From the NCBI GenBank assembly GCA_030407085.1, contig CM059582.1:199066001-199130000 (forward strand): DNA of 64,000 nt, in the 5' to 3' direction. Position 1 is the first letter of the stretch. Each line of letters starts with the position of its first letter. This DNA is from Trichopria drosophilae. Lineage: Eukaryota > Arthropoda > Insecta > Hymenoptera > Diapriidae. The translations under genes and the position numbers were made by a program. Of the stretch, positions 23,776-35,079 are shown piece after piece. The notes under the pieces were generated by a model. It worked only from the letters and a program-made list of their open reading frames with translations. It was not told the DNA's origin and did not search any database.

Positions 23776-25826
23776 TTTCACGTTTTTGAAAATCCTTTTC
23801 CGGTGGAAACCTGTTTTATATATTAACAGGAAAAGACATTACAAATCTTGATACATCTCCTCTTTAGTATAATTCAGTTTGATGTATACAATACACTCCG
23901 TTCTAACTACTTGCGGGTTAAGGCGACGGTTAGTGCGCCACCTAGGAGGAAATACAAGAATTCACGTCGAGCAGTTACAATTACTTTCATTTTGGAAATG
24001 GAATAAAGAAGGATAGTTTTGTTAAAATAACAAAAATAAAAATATCGTTAATGATGAAATTAACAACAAGTAACGGTAGATGGAGCTGCACTGATTTTCT
24101 GGAAAACAATTGTTTCCTTGGCAAACATTTTGTAAATTTCTTTCAGATCAAATTTCACGTGTTAAAGTTTTCTACAAATGAGCGACTTTGCTGGCGACTT
24201 GTAACAAACAAGACCGTCTGTCTTATTCGCCGGAAATAACGTACTGTATTTGAACATTTCCATTTTAAGAAAAATCTTGAAGAAGTGTAAAAAGAACCTC
24301 TTATTGTTGTCTCCTCTTAAAATCAATACCTGCGACCTATTGTAGTCTACGTGCTTAGTTATCACTCGAATGAGGTAGCGATATTTATCGGTGATGTGGA
24401 TGATATAAAATGTGCAGTTGATTGATGACAGTTTAGGAACAAAGACTGTCATTGACAGCTTTTATCGGTTACTGTAATGAGTCCTCGATAATAGCCGAGC
24501 TTTCGTTTCTTCACTAAAACGTTTCTTTTTTACTCAGTTTTACAAGAAACTAAATCAAAGTCAAAGTTGGTAATTTAACAACAAATTGTAATTAAATGTT
24601 TAATAGTGTTATAGCTACAGATAAGTACGTCTTTAAATTGTTTAATTGCATTTAATAAAGCAGATAAATGTTTCATTATGAACCGAAAAAGGTAGAAAAT
24701 AACGAAGTGAAGATTTTTAGGGAGGCGTATATAATAAATATCAGAATTTCTTAAATTACTTTAGAGTGGACTAAAGTAGAATTTCTTAATGATTTTTCAA
24801 TATTTATATTTCTTGAATGTAGTTTTCACTAAAATAGAATCAGTGTAAATTTAGCTTCTTCGACAAAAGTAATATGTCATTAAGCCTCCAGTGAATTTCT
24901 CAATGATTTTGGGAATAATTTATATTAAAACTAATTTTGAAAAAATATCTCTTTAATTAGCTACATCCACTAAGTCGGATACTCAAAAATCAGTCATGGA
25001 CTTTAAGAACTTAGAATACTCGAAACTTATTTCAATTAAAACGTAATTTTACAGAAATTAATTAAACCGATGTAGATTCGATTCTACTTTGAAAAAATCT
25101 GTTGTATATTAATTATGTTTGTAAGTTTACGATTTATTTATTTTTTACCTTTTCTACAAAATCTTATGAGTAACTGAATGTTTGAAATGGATTAATCGGT
25201 GTAAAATAGGAAATTTAACCGTATTCAGAAACCCGCTGATTTAACTGTCAAATTTTACTTCAGACCATTAAAATAGATTAAATAAATAATACAATAAAAA
25301 AATGAGACCACTAGTTTATATTCATAGATATAGATCATTAATTAACTGGAGAAGGAAATGGATTAGTGTTTGATAATTTGTGACCTAGCCAAAACGAAAC
25401 GAATTTAGATCGATCAAAATGCTGAAGGGAAAATATCTTTAGTTGCCTCTGGGACAAGGCTGATATATATATGACTTAATTAATAAAATACAGAGTAAAT
25501 AGAAACGAGATTAAAATAGTCGGACGACATTACCCAACTATTATTTTAACAAATACCAATCGCTTTCCCGACAATAAAAGAAAAGTAAAAGTAAATTGGA
25601 CGATAAAAATTATTATACTTGAACGGGGTCAAACTTAAAATTCATGTTTAGATATTTCAGACTAATCGACGTACTATAAAACAGACAAAAAAATCTACTA
25701 AATCGTAAAGGACCCTCAATGTTCACAGACATTAGATCTATGAACAATTATTCTGAAACTATTTTTACTCGTGAAATAACTATTAATTTGACTGAAGAGA
25801 ATTTAAAGTTGATATTAGATCTTCAT
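23776..25826. other. AT-rich spacer with one CTCF-like core
   Basis: GCGCCACCTAG at 23,935-23,945 is a complete match, on the minus strand, to the 11-base CTCF core SYAGRKGGCRS. 24,040-24,480 is somewhat balanced in composition with overlapping frames on both strands that I cannot support. The remainder is plain AT-rich DNA. Confidence 0.45.
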
Positions 25827-26822
25827 TCTCAACAGGAAAAAGATTAATATTGGTTTGAAAGTGACCAATCCTACCATTTTCGAGTATGCCCTTTCGATTG
25901 GTGTAATAAAAATTGCATTTAAATTTCTTCAAAAACCAATATGGCGCGTTTTAAATAAAAAAATAAACAAAATTCCGCGCGTTTCGTTTTTTGTGAATTT
26001 TGTTCTCATCAATAATGTTGTGGGACGATGCCTATTCGCAACCGAAGGTGCACAAAATCTATGAACTTCAACTAGAAATTTTGTTGTTTTGTCCGGAATT
26101 AACCTAGCCTCTTCAAAACGTTAATATGTTGAAAAATGGATGAATTTTTTTTAATACTATACACTTTAGAGGAAATATGTTAAGAACAAAATGGGTTTGG
26201 AATGAGTAAAAAATGCATTGGTATACTTTTTGATTTATCAAAAATTCGAAATCTTTGAAAAAAGTAATTAAAAAACCTACAAAATTTGAGGTTCTTTAGT
26301 CAATTCTAAGAAATTTCCATAATGCAAAAATATCTTAGAATGGACTACAAATTTTTTCAGATTTTTTAAATTACTTCTTTCAAAATTTCGAAATTTCGAA
26401 TTTTTGAAAAATCAAAAGGTATCCTTTGACTCAGTCCAAACCATTTTTGTTCTTCGTAAATTTTTTCTAAAGTCTATAGTATTCAAGCAAAAAATTTCTC
26501 AAAAAAATACATCTATTATTTAACATATTGACATTTTAAAGAGGTTAGGTTGATTCGGAACAAAACAAACAAATTTCTAGTTGAAGTGCATAGATTTTGT
26601 TCACTTTTGGTTGCGAATAGGCATTGATCCCATAATATTATTGTTGCGAAAACAATTGACAAAAATGAAACGCACGGAATTTTCTTCATTTTTTAATTAA
26701 AATGCGCCATATTGGTTTTTGAAGCAATTTAAATGCCGTTTTGATCACAATCGAAAGGGCACTCTCAAAAATGGTAGGGTTGGTCATTTTCAATCCAATA
26801 TTAATCTTATTTCCTGTTGAGA
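25827..26822. mobile_element. 1-kb foldback element (near-complete hairpin)
   Basis: From TCTCAACAGG at 25,827, the left arm reads to about 26,320 and is mirrored by the right arm ending CCTGTTGAGA at 26,822, leaving only a short loop. Long blocks match in inverse orientation, for example CTTCAAAAACCAATATGGCG, TGCCTATTCGCAACC and ACTTCAACTAGAAATTT. Identity looks like 80-85% by eye. The similar short frames on opposite strands of the two arms (one 25,855-26,064, one ending 26,686) are the same sequence read twice, not two genes. A weaker match continues outward to a TTAA at about 26,874, so the true ends may lie farther out. No transposase is visible. Confidence 0.8.
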
Positions 26823-27268
26823 TTGCAGGTCGAAAATCTACTAAAAAACGTGCATCTCCGATACTTAATGGGTTAAGCACATTTTAACATGTATTGATAT
26901 TAAAATTCAGTAATTGAACAATATTTTACTAAATCAACTTTTAAAATATTTATTATATGAATTTTGAAAATACTTTAATTATAATACTAAACCATGGTAG
27001 ATTAACTGATCTTCTTTATCTACCTAGTTAAAATATTCGTCTACTATCTAAGAAAGGGATGCTATATACGTTTCGAATAGAGATTAAACAGCAATAAAAT
27101 GATCATATCACACTACCCCTTGTGGAAAATTAGGCTAAAGTGTATGCTTCGTAATAAAAAATGATTAATTTAAGGAATGAATCCAAGTACTCTGATCTGG
27201 TGAATTATCACTCAACTTTGATGAAATTTTCATATTTCAATGTGTACTTAAGGAAATTGTCAATGTGT
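26823..27268. other. Spacer between foldback and terminal exon
   Basis: AT-rich with no feature, apart from a possible outer extension of the foldback to 26,876. On the minus strand this would be the region downstream of the poly(A) signal. Confidence 0.5.
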
Positions 27269-27274
27269 TTTATT
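27269..27274 (-). promoter_or_regulatory. Poly(A) signal AATAAA for the minus-strand exon
   Basis: AATAAA on the minus strand lies about 20 bp past the TGA stop of the exon-like frame. The motif is common in AT-rich DNA, so it only mildly supports the exon. Confidence 0.35.
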
Positions 27275-27293
27275 ATAAGTTTCTCTATCAATT

Positions 27294-27546
27294 TCATTGT
27301 GGATCAATATTTAGTTCATCAAAATCATTTTCATGCTGATGAACTAAATAATGCATACTATCATCCCTATTAACTTCAGTTCGAGACATACTGTCAAAAC
27401 GATCAGTATCACTATCGGCATTATCTCCGCCAGATGCATTGTTATTACCATCATGATTAGTCCGTGAATTTATGTTGCAATTATACTGTCCGACACTGAT
27501 TTTTCCGTTGACAATCGCTTCATCATTTCCAAATGGATTTTCCCTG
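27294..27546 (-). CDS. Probable terminal coding exon, acidic Asn/Asp-rich C-terminus
   Basis: On the minus strand a frame of 93 codons is open from 27,575 to the TGA at 27,294-27,296. An acceptor ATCGTTTTCAG ends at 27,547, so the exon probably begins at 27,546 and encodes about 82 residues. The peptide begins near ENPFGNDEAIVNGK. It then has an Asn/Gly/Asp-rich stretch (NHDGNNNASGGDNADSDTD) and closes with HENDFDELNIDPQ. Codon use is mixed in third positions and the composition differs clearly from flanking AT spacer, which is what makes it protein-like. There is no domain, membrane segment or catalytic motif; it looks like a disordered acidic tail. I cannot name the gene. Upstream exons should lie at higher coordinates, but none is evident for tens of kilobases, so introns would be very long. 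A retrocopy fragment is the main alternative. Confidence 0.5.
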
Positions 27547-29400
27547 CTGAAAACGATGGCGTTAGTAGAATTTTCCTATCATGTCCCATTTTCGAGAATA
27601 GTGAGGTAACATATTTTTATACATTTAAGCAAACAAAACATAAAATCTTGCCGGTTAATTATCTTCATGGAAAATATGAGCAGATTAACTGACCATTACC
27701 CAGAATATAGATAGTTTTACTGCCCAATATTTGTTTCCTAAATTCTAGCAAAAAAACTGGGCATTTACCTAAGTTACTAACCTTCACGACGTTCGTGACG
27801 TCACGTTAGATATCTTTATACATATTCGCTACATTGTAGTGCAAAAAAACGGTGCAAAGTGCAGAAACAGTGCAGATTCCGAATTCGCTATTACATATCT
27901 ATATTCCCCTATACGGGAATCATATATTCAGAAACATCGATTGCAACTGTTGAAATGTGGATAAAACTAGCTTGTTGCGGAGGTTATCAGATTATATTTC
28001 CCTACAAAAAGGGTTTTTGTAGCAAACTATATATGTTAATTTGTTATTCTATATTATTCATGCGACATTTGTGCTTAGTAAAGTTAAAATTGTTGGATTT
28101 ATCTAATTTAAAAATATATGAATACTACATAGAAACACACTTTTTAATATTAATATTTTAACTCCTCAGAATATATTTTACGTAAAATTCGTGTGCGCCA
28201 TGACTTTTACTTCCCTCCAGTATAGGAGTACAGAGTTCAAGTATTTAAATGAAATTTTCGTTTGCTTAAATTTACAATGGTATAAAGTTTGAAATACTTA
28301 ATTCTTCTGGTTGCAACAGACTGATCTTGACAAAATGCTATTACGGTATCGTTGGCATCTTAGCGACATGTCGCTCAAATTAAAAGACATAAAAGGTAAA
28401 ATTAAAATCCAGAAAATATAATTATCGAAGGGTTGGTAATATAATACGACAGGATGTTAGTTGATAACCATTTTTAATAAAAGTATCTCTCTGAACGTAA
28501 ACATTGTTGAAGGCGGAAGTAAATAAATCAAATCCGTATGAAAAATGTGAAAATTGTTGTTCGGAAACATGAGTGATCCCTTTTGACATAATAGAAACCC
28601 TGCGGAGGGTAGGTTTTTCGGTGAATTTCTCAAATTTATGTAGGGTTTTAACAGCCAGTTTAGTGTGGTGTTCCTATCACGGCGAGATCGTCAAGGCTCT
28701 AGACCCTCTGATCGGGTGTGGTCCTGAGATACCCTATTTAAGAAAAACGATTTGCCTGGTCTTCTTTATTCTTTTATATACATAGAATTCTGCCGAAAGA
28801 TGTATAGACATCCGGATACTTACGCACTTGGTAAAGAGATACTTATAACTTGTTATAAACAATGCTTTTATGTCGTAAATATTGGAGAATACTAAATATT
28901 AACTTTTTGTTGGTTACCAGTATTTCAATGTCTGTTATAATGTATTAAAAATCGTTGAAATTACGATCTAACGTATCCTTAGACGATGATAACTTACATT
29001 GGATACTGATTTTAAGAATACTGTGTTATTTTAGAAAATATTTAGTATAGCCATTTTGTACAAAGGAAGGACTATCAAACTGAACCATTCACAGCAATTC
29101 ATGTCAAAGTAACATGTCTAATTCTAGTCCTGAAATGGCGCAAATTGTCGCCGTTTTTTAGCTAAATAATTTTCATAGAAAGGGTGAATTAATTTTTATA
29201 TAAGTCCATGTCCTATAGGTTTCAAGTCTGTTCTTTCTGAATCTGAAGTCCTTTTTACAATATCTTTAGTCGTTTTCCAATAAGGCGCTCAGAATGGCAA
29301 AAACCCCGAAAAAAATTGTAATTTCTTAAATTGAAATCCTTTTTTTATATAAAACTGTAGTCCAATCTATTCCTACTTTTAGGTCTAGTGAAGTTGGTTG
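27547..29400. other. Putative intron or spacer, nothing firm
   Basis: On the minus strand this would be intron upstream of the terminal exon. Two ATG frames (27,859-28,161 and 28,573-28,785) lie on the plus strand. The second sits in a locally GC-richer stretch and includes KALDPLIGCGPEIPYL, but neither has family resemblance or splice support. From 29,100 onward the text shows the GGCGC/AATGGC repeat wording that leads into the next element. Confidence 0.4.
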
Positions 29401-29480
29401 ATTCAAAAGAGAGTTCTGGAATTCAAAATGGCGCCTTCTAAATGGCAACATTTTCAACCAAATCTTCTTTATTCAGTTGT

Positions 29481-30152
29481 AATACTTTTGTAAATGAACA
29501 TACATTCAATACCAATAGATAAAAGATGATTTTCCACATCCTCAATCACAAATCACTTTCCAAATTTACAAAATTCAATATGGCGGTCAAAAAAGAGAAA
29601 TTTTTATAAACATTTTACAAATGTGTGTACAGGTGTGATGCGAAATTACTTCGTCAATAGTTATAAGAAAGTAGTTCTTCGCCTCAATGTTGATTTTCGA
29701 ACCTCTAACAACGAATTCGTCATTAGACAAAAAAATAGATATAAAAGATCCAGTTATTCGTAGAACTCAGAAATACACATATATAAATTTTCCAATCAAT
29801 CAATGGATGTAAATTTCAAATTTTTAATTCTAAAAATCTAACGACCGATTCGCAGTCCAGGATCTCAAAAAAGCCTCTAAACACATTTTTTACAAAAATT
29901 TCAGTTTCAACCACCATATTGCATCCGCCATTTTGAATTTCGAAAATCCTACAACGAATTCGGAATCAGGAACCTTAAAAAACCACATATACTCACTTTT
30001 AAATAAATTTGATCAAAGTTTTAAATTTCTGTTCACCATATTGGTTCCACCATTTTGAATTTAATAAATTTGGAAAGTGATTTGTGATGGAGGATGTGGA
30101 AAACCATCTTTTATCAATTGGTATTGAATGTATGTTCATTTACAAAAGTATT
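29481..30152. mobile_element. 672-bp foldback element with about 105-bp terminal arms
   Basis: The left arm starts AATACTTTTGTAAATGAACA and the right arm ends with its reverse complement. The arms stay above 90% identical for about 100 bp, up to CAAATCACTTTCCAAATTTA. Inside are further inverted and direct copies of the TTCAATATGGCGG / CCGCCATTTTGAATTTCG type and ACGAATTCGGAATCAGGAAC, relating it to the element at 16,118-16,720. No open frame is present. High arm identity against decayed inner sequence suggests recent arm homogenisation or a composite origin. Confidence 0.8.
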
Positions 30153-32602
30153 ATATAATATAAAAACAATATTTATATACATATAAAAAATTTCGGTAAA
30201 ATTTGCGCGTATTTTTTGGGTTAGTTTGAATAGTTGTTCTGAAAAATGTTTCATAACAGTGCCATACTTGAGCCAAATATGCATAAAAGTTTACCCTGAC
30301 AGTTCGCCGTTTCGGATACCATTTTGAATTCGTTTTATGGAAATTTGAATGTTATCCATAACTTTTAAGTTCTATTTACAATTGCACGATTTTAGAAGGT
30401 TTTATGAAAAAAGAAAATGTGCTGCAGGGTAAAAATAATATTACAAAAAATTGATACAAATAATCCTGTTTTTTTAGATTAAAACTAAAAAATCAGGTTT
30501 TTACTTTTATTTAGCATTTTAAACGATATTAATAGAAATAATAGCTAAAAACAGTCGAATGTGGTGTTTATTATTTTTTCCTTAGTTTTTGTTACTTGGT
30601 ATCAATTATATTGGTCAGTATTTCAGAAAGTCCAAAAGAGTTTGTTATAATAGCGGTTAAAAAAGACGATATAATAATATCTCAATAATATTTTATAATT
30701 TAAACAATTATAACATTTAATTACGAATTAGTAAAGGTTTGCTGTCAGAATTACAGATTTGGAAAAATAAAATCTTATTATTTACAAAATACATAAACTT
30801 TTCAACCCTTTCAGCAACGTATTAAAATACGTTTAAATTTGATAGGTGGTGTATTCCTGCTAATATGTCAAAATAAAACGAGATTTTAGAAAACAAATAA
30901 AGAAACCGTATTATTCTCCATGTCAAATATAATCCTCGTTTAAGAAGTACAAAATATCTAAAAGTAAAGAATAAACATGATTTATTCGCTTATTATATAA
31001 ATTAATAATTTTTTTTCAGTAATTGTGAACGTGTATCGGTGTAATTCGTAATATGTAATTTGGTAGGTTTGTGTATGATGTTCTGAAATATGTCTACACT
31101 AAAGGAAGTCCGTCTGTCAGAACAAAAGAAGAAATTAATGAAATGAAAATACTATAAATCAGAACATTTATTAAGCATATACATATGTACATATAAGTAG
31201 AATAGAGGAAGTTAGAATTTGAACAATTTAACATTTCATTTTTAATAATCCTTCAATTTCAGACCACCTTACTAAATTAGTATCATTGCGAACCTAATAT
31301 CTCGGAACTACTAATTATACATAAATTTCTTGTTAATCGTAATGTTTTTACGTATAATTAACTATTATAACTAGATAAAGACTGTGTCTATTTATTGGTG
31401 CCTAACTGAAATAAACGTGTAATTAGGCTTAATAAGTATAAATAATTAAGATAGTCATCGAATTATTAATTTCTTAGAAAAAGTAAAATTTAGTAAATGT
31501 CTATACCATATGTCAACGTAATATATTTTCTTTATCATTAAGTTGATACAATGCAGAATACAATATGTAAAAAGAAGTACAAGTGTTTTGTTTTTGCCTG
31601 CGTCTAAAGTACTACGCAGCTGGCAAGCGTTCGAAATCGGAGCGTTTTAGAATGTTCAATGGAACACCGCAACCAGCTTGCACATGTTAGTTAACACCCA
31701 CAGATTTTTTCCATTAAAAATTTTTATTCCAGAATACTTATACAGATTTTTTTCATGTTTAAATTACTTAAAGATGAAATTCTGAAATAACAAAGCTAAA
31801 TGTTATTTAAGAAAAATAACATGGTTATTTTTGGTATAATCTATAGATTATAGTTGGGCTGTGATTTTCATTTATCAAATAGAAAATCATTAGAAAAATT
31901 GCCTATAGCTGAAAATATCAAGAACATGCTGTGCTTTTCCAAATGACTGACAAGGCCCTTCCTGGTGGGTCGTAGAATACCATGTTGAAAGCGTAACGCT
32001 AAAATGTGGGACTCCCCTTGATACTTATGTATAGTAAAAACCCTCGACATGGAATAACAACCGAAAATGAAAGCGATAAATTTATCTTTTAAATATCATC
32101 GCAGGATGCGTAGGCGTTTTCAAACTTTGATTTTTGAACCTTCATTTACTAGAGATTCAAAATTTATGATAAATTCTGGTCATTCCAGGAAGTCCATTTA
32201 TAGCAATTAAGAAAAGTTCAGTTTCTATCAATTCTAAATGTGTTCTCAGTACTTTTTTTCATATTATTTAATTATTAAATATTATGTTTATTATCACTAG
32301 TACAACATATTTAAATAATGGCAAAGGGTTATTTACTATACTCGTATCTTATAATTCAAGCTAATTTTTGAATACTTAATTTTCGAATTTTAGAAAATTT
32401 AAGTTGTACAAATGAATTACTAAGTAATCAGTTTATAGTAACTTTTAAGTAAATGACTTATAGTAGTATCTGTAGCATTGTATTACATTTACTAAGTAAT
32501 AAATACATGTTAGCTTAAATTCTAAGGTAAACTAGTATATGCAGTTGTAGTAAATACTTCTTTTGAGAAGCTTTTGAGAAACAAAAATTAATAATATTTA
32601 TC
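30153..32602. other. AT-rich spacer, no supported gene
   Basis: A compact patch at 31,590-31,690 is GC-balanced, with CAGCTGGCAAGCG and AACCAGCTTGC in opposite orientation, and might be a conserved element. A 60-aa minus-strand frame (31,868-32,050) has a non-AT-driven centre including KYQGESHILALRFQHG, but no family was recognised. The rest is featureless. Confidence 0.45.
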
Positions 32603-32764
32603 AAATATGTGGTTGCCTGTTAGCAGACAAATATTAAGTAATGCCAACTATATTTTAGTTGAATTAACTACATGTTATTGAATCGGTATCATGATGTAGT
32701 TGGAATCACTAATTTGTAGTTGCATTGACTAAATATTTAGGTGCTAATCGGCAACCACATATTT
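32603..32764. mobile_element. 162-bp MITE
   Basis: The left end AAATATGTGGTTGCC is mirrored by GGCAACCACATATTT on the right. The arms continue to match through TTAGCA, AAATATTTAGT-type and CAACTA segments almost to the centre, with small gaps. It is fully non-coding. Target-site duplication unclear. Confidence 0.7.
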
Positions 32765-33399
32765 ATTCAAAATTAGTTTAGAATTACAAAAATAATTTTC
32801 TTTTCAGTGTACTAATTAAACATTTCTAAGTGATCTAAAGAAACATTTCAATATCGCAACTGAAGCCGAGGTTAGAATTGACTATATAATCAGATCAAGC
32901 AGTATTCGACCCAAGTTAAAAATTATTAAAATTTCCAAATTCAAACCCAAAAGATATCTTGTCAGTCACAAAAACAATCCGGTTATTTGTTTTTTCCTGA
33001 AGGCAATGTGACCGTGCAAAATTACCTTTTCTTGATCAGCGAGCAGAATTACTTAATAGACCTTGGATATTTAATATACGCCGTATTTTGCGAACAATAC
33101 GGCCTAATGAACGTATGGGGGCGATTCTAACCTCAAAGTCAATTTGTTACGCAAAAATATCTTATAATGAATTTCGACACGGAATTTTACTACCTTATAA
33201 AGTGCCATTAACCTTAGAAGTTAACATTAATGGCGGGTTATTAACGCATTGTAAGAAGGTTAGTAAATGGAACTTTACTGTGTAAGGTTAATGGTGGATT
33301 ATTGGTACATTGTAGAAATATTAGTCAACATGAATGTAACAATTCAACCTATTTTCGAGGACATTTCGCACTACACGGAGGTTATAGAAGGTTATTGTT
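32765..33399. other. Spacer with a 61-bp tandem duplication and a hairpin
   Basis: TTAATGGCGGGTTATTAACG at 33,227 is repeated in diverged form as TTAATGGTGGATTATTGGTA at 33,288. A perfect 8-bp stem (GCCGTATT/AATACGGC) with an 8-nt loop lies at 33,081-33,104. The two short plus-strand frames here are not supported; the downstream one runs into the Penelope-like remnant. Confidence 0.4.
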
Positions 33400-33682
33400 A
33401 AGGTTACTCCTCCTCCAACTTCGACAATGCATAACATATGTAGGACAAACAAAAAAACACCTTAAAAAAAACAGTTTACGAGCTATAGTACTAATTGGAA
33501 AAGAGAAATTAATCACATAGCACTACTATGTATGGCATATGGTAATACAGGGCAGTTTTAAATTTTCTGAAGTTGAAATTCTGGAAACTGAACCACTTTG
33601 GAATAAACGTAACATTAAAGAAGTGATCCCCATTAAGAAACAAAAATCGATCATAAATTTTATTTTAAATAATGAATTTTAG
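33400..33682 (+). pseudogene. Penelope-like retroelement remnant, GIY-YIG endonuclease C-terminus
   Basis: The translation shows ITYVGQTKK near 33,430, matching the Y(I/V)GQT core of the GIY-YIG endonuclease domain that Penelope-like elements carry after their reverse transcriptase. A conserved tail follows: FKFSEVEILETEPLWNKRN, then IKEVIPIKKQKSIINF, then TAG at 33,680. Family members typically end with this E-x-L-N/W-x-K-R and I-x-x-x-I-H-I pattern. An in-frame TAG at 33,518 and a probable frameshift around 33,500-33,555 separate the two blocks, so it is dead. The reverse transcriptase is not recognisable upstream. The linked hammerhead-like motif at 34,446 fits the same element's 3' region. 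Confidence 0.7.
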
Positions 33683-33766
33683 CCAACCATGTGTTTTGAG
33701 AATAATGAATTGGGGGTTCACGCAGATAATTATGTATTACACGGAGAACAATTTGTTTGGAAATTG

Positions 33767-34007
33767 TACTATTCTACATGGTTATTAGGGGACACTTGCA
33801 TCAGGCGAAAATGTCCTTTTCTTTTGCTAAAATTTACTAAAATTTATGTAATTTTTACCATAATATTATGGATTTTTGGCAAAATTATCATTAAAAATTC
33901 CGGAAAGGTATGATAAAAATAACAAAAATTGTAGTAATTTTTAGCAAAAGAAATAGGAAATGTTCTCATTATGCAAGTCTGTCCCCTAATAACTACGTAG
34001 AATAGTA
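33767..34007. mobile_element. 241-bp MITE nested in the Penelope-like remnant
   Basis: The left end TACTATTCTACATGGTTATT and continuation AGGGGAC are mirrored on the right by GTCCCCTAATAACTACGTAG and AATAGTA. Arms remain similar for about 80 bp, including the CTTTTGCTAAAATTTACTA side. The 74-aa frame across it is not a gene. It lies between the endonuclease remnant and the ribozyme-like motif, so it inserted after the retroelement. Confidence 0.75.
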
Positions 34008-34123
34008 AAATTTTCAAAAAAATTTTTCTCTGTCTATGTATGTACTGCGAATCGAGGTGCGCGTGTGTGTGTTTGTTTACAAATTAGCGAATCTGTGTCG
34101 CATTTAGTATAAGGCGTACGGTT

Positions 34124-34300
34124 ACAAAGTTCCGAAAATCAAAACTCCGAAAGGCTAAAATATCGATATTGGGTGAGTCCAAGGTATTTTAATTTGCTTT
34201 CTTTTTGTCAAGTTTTCAAAGACAAAGTGAAGAAAATCAAACTGGAGCCATGATATCTCGAAATTTTGGCCTTTCGGTGTGTTGATTTTCGGAACTTTGT
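34124..34300. mobile_element. Foldback MITE, palindromic over its whole length
   Basis: ACAAAGTTCCGAAAATCAAA begins the left arm and its reverse complement ends the right arm at 34,300. The next block (CCGAAAGGC, AAAAT) also matches, and similarity continues almost to the middle at CAAGTTTTCAAAGAC. Weaker outward similarity (ACG, TACG) may add about 10 bp at each side. It is the second insertion in the same Penelope-like 3' region. Confidence 0.7.
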
Positions 34301-34445
34301 TCCCCTTCCACGTATGACGGATGCTTTCGGTTAGTTTTTAATAATTTTGTTGTAATGAGTGAAAATGTCTTCAATTTATATTTTTTTTACTCATACTTTT
34401 ATATTTTATATTTTTCTTTTGTTACATTTTTGTCTATCTTTCAAT

Positions 34446-34490
34446 AGATGCCTCTGAGGAGGACCTCCAAGAAGGTCGAAACGTTGGCAG
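34446..34490 (+). ncRNA. Hammerhead-ribozyme-like motif of a Penelope-like element
   Basis: Core elements are in the right order. CTGAGGA (454-460) fits CUGANGA. Stem II is GACC (462-465) with GGTC (474-477) around an 8-nt loop, and GAAA follows at 478-481. Stem I can form from TGCC (449-452) and GGCA (486-489). Stem III is almost absent, with GTT as the cleavage triplet. Minimal type I hammerheads of this kind are established in Penelope-like elements, where they work best as dimers. Only one copy is visible here, so activity is doubtful. Confidence 0.55.
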
Positions 34491-35079
34491 GAAATAAAAG
34501 ATCTGTAACTTTATTAACTAGATTTGAACTATGTTGGCCATTTTTTATACCTTTAATAAATGTTATATGTACCATTCATTAACTGCTTTTATTTTATAAT
34601 AAAAGGTAATAATTTTTTTCAAGAAAAATGGCGATTTTCTTCCATCTACAAGTCTGCCCAAAAAATACCAGTAGTATTGTTCACCATTTACTGAAGTATA
34701 AATAAAAATGGTAATAAATTAAATTCACTCTATTTAATAGTGCAGTACGAAATTAATACATAACCATTCCTGACAAAAAAGAACTTGTCGATCGACTTTT
34801 CTCTAACTTTGAAGATGTTTTCTATATTGTACAATACATAACCAGACCAATTTTCAAGTCCTTATCTTACATCAAAGTCTTATAATCGATAAATTAGTAG
34901 TATGTCATATTTCTAAACGTCCGAATACAAAAAACAAATTTGCTCTAAAAAACCCTGATTTTTAGTTAAAAAAAAATCTAATTGATTGAAAATTTTTCGG
35001 CGAATTTATTACCGTCAACATTTTCTAGCTGCCTTTCAACGCAAACATACTAGATTTAAAAATCTGCTTTTTAACACAG
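34491..35079. other. AT-rich spacer
   Basis: Possibly the downstream flank of the Penelope-like element up to about 34,570. The rest holds no identifiable feature. Weak inverse similarity to 35,990-36,045 suggests the following foldback may begin as early as 35,010. Confidence 0.45.

Noticed and set aside
25855..26880. Two similar short proteins on opposite strands (TNPTIFE...LQKPIWR)
   Set aside because: They are the two arms of one foldback read outward-in. The shared peptide reflects DNA identity, not two coding copies.
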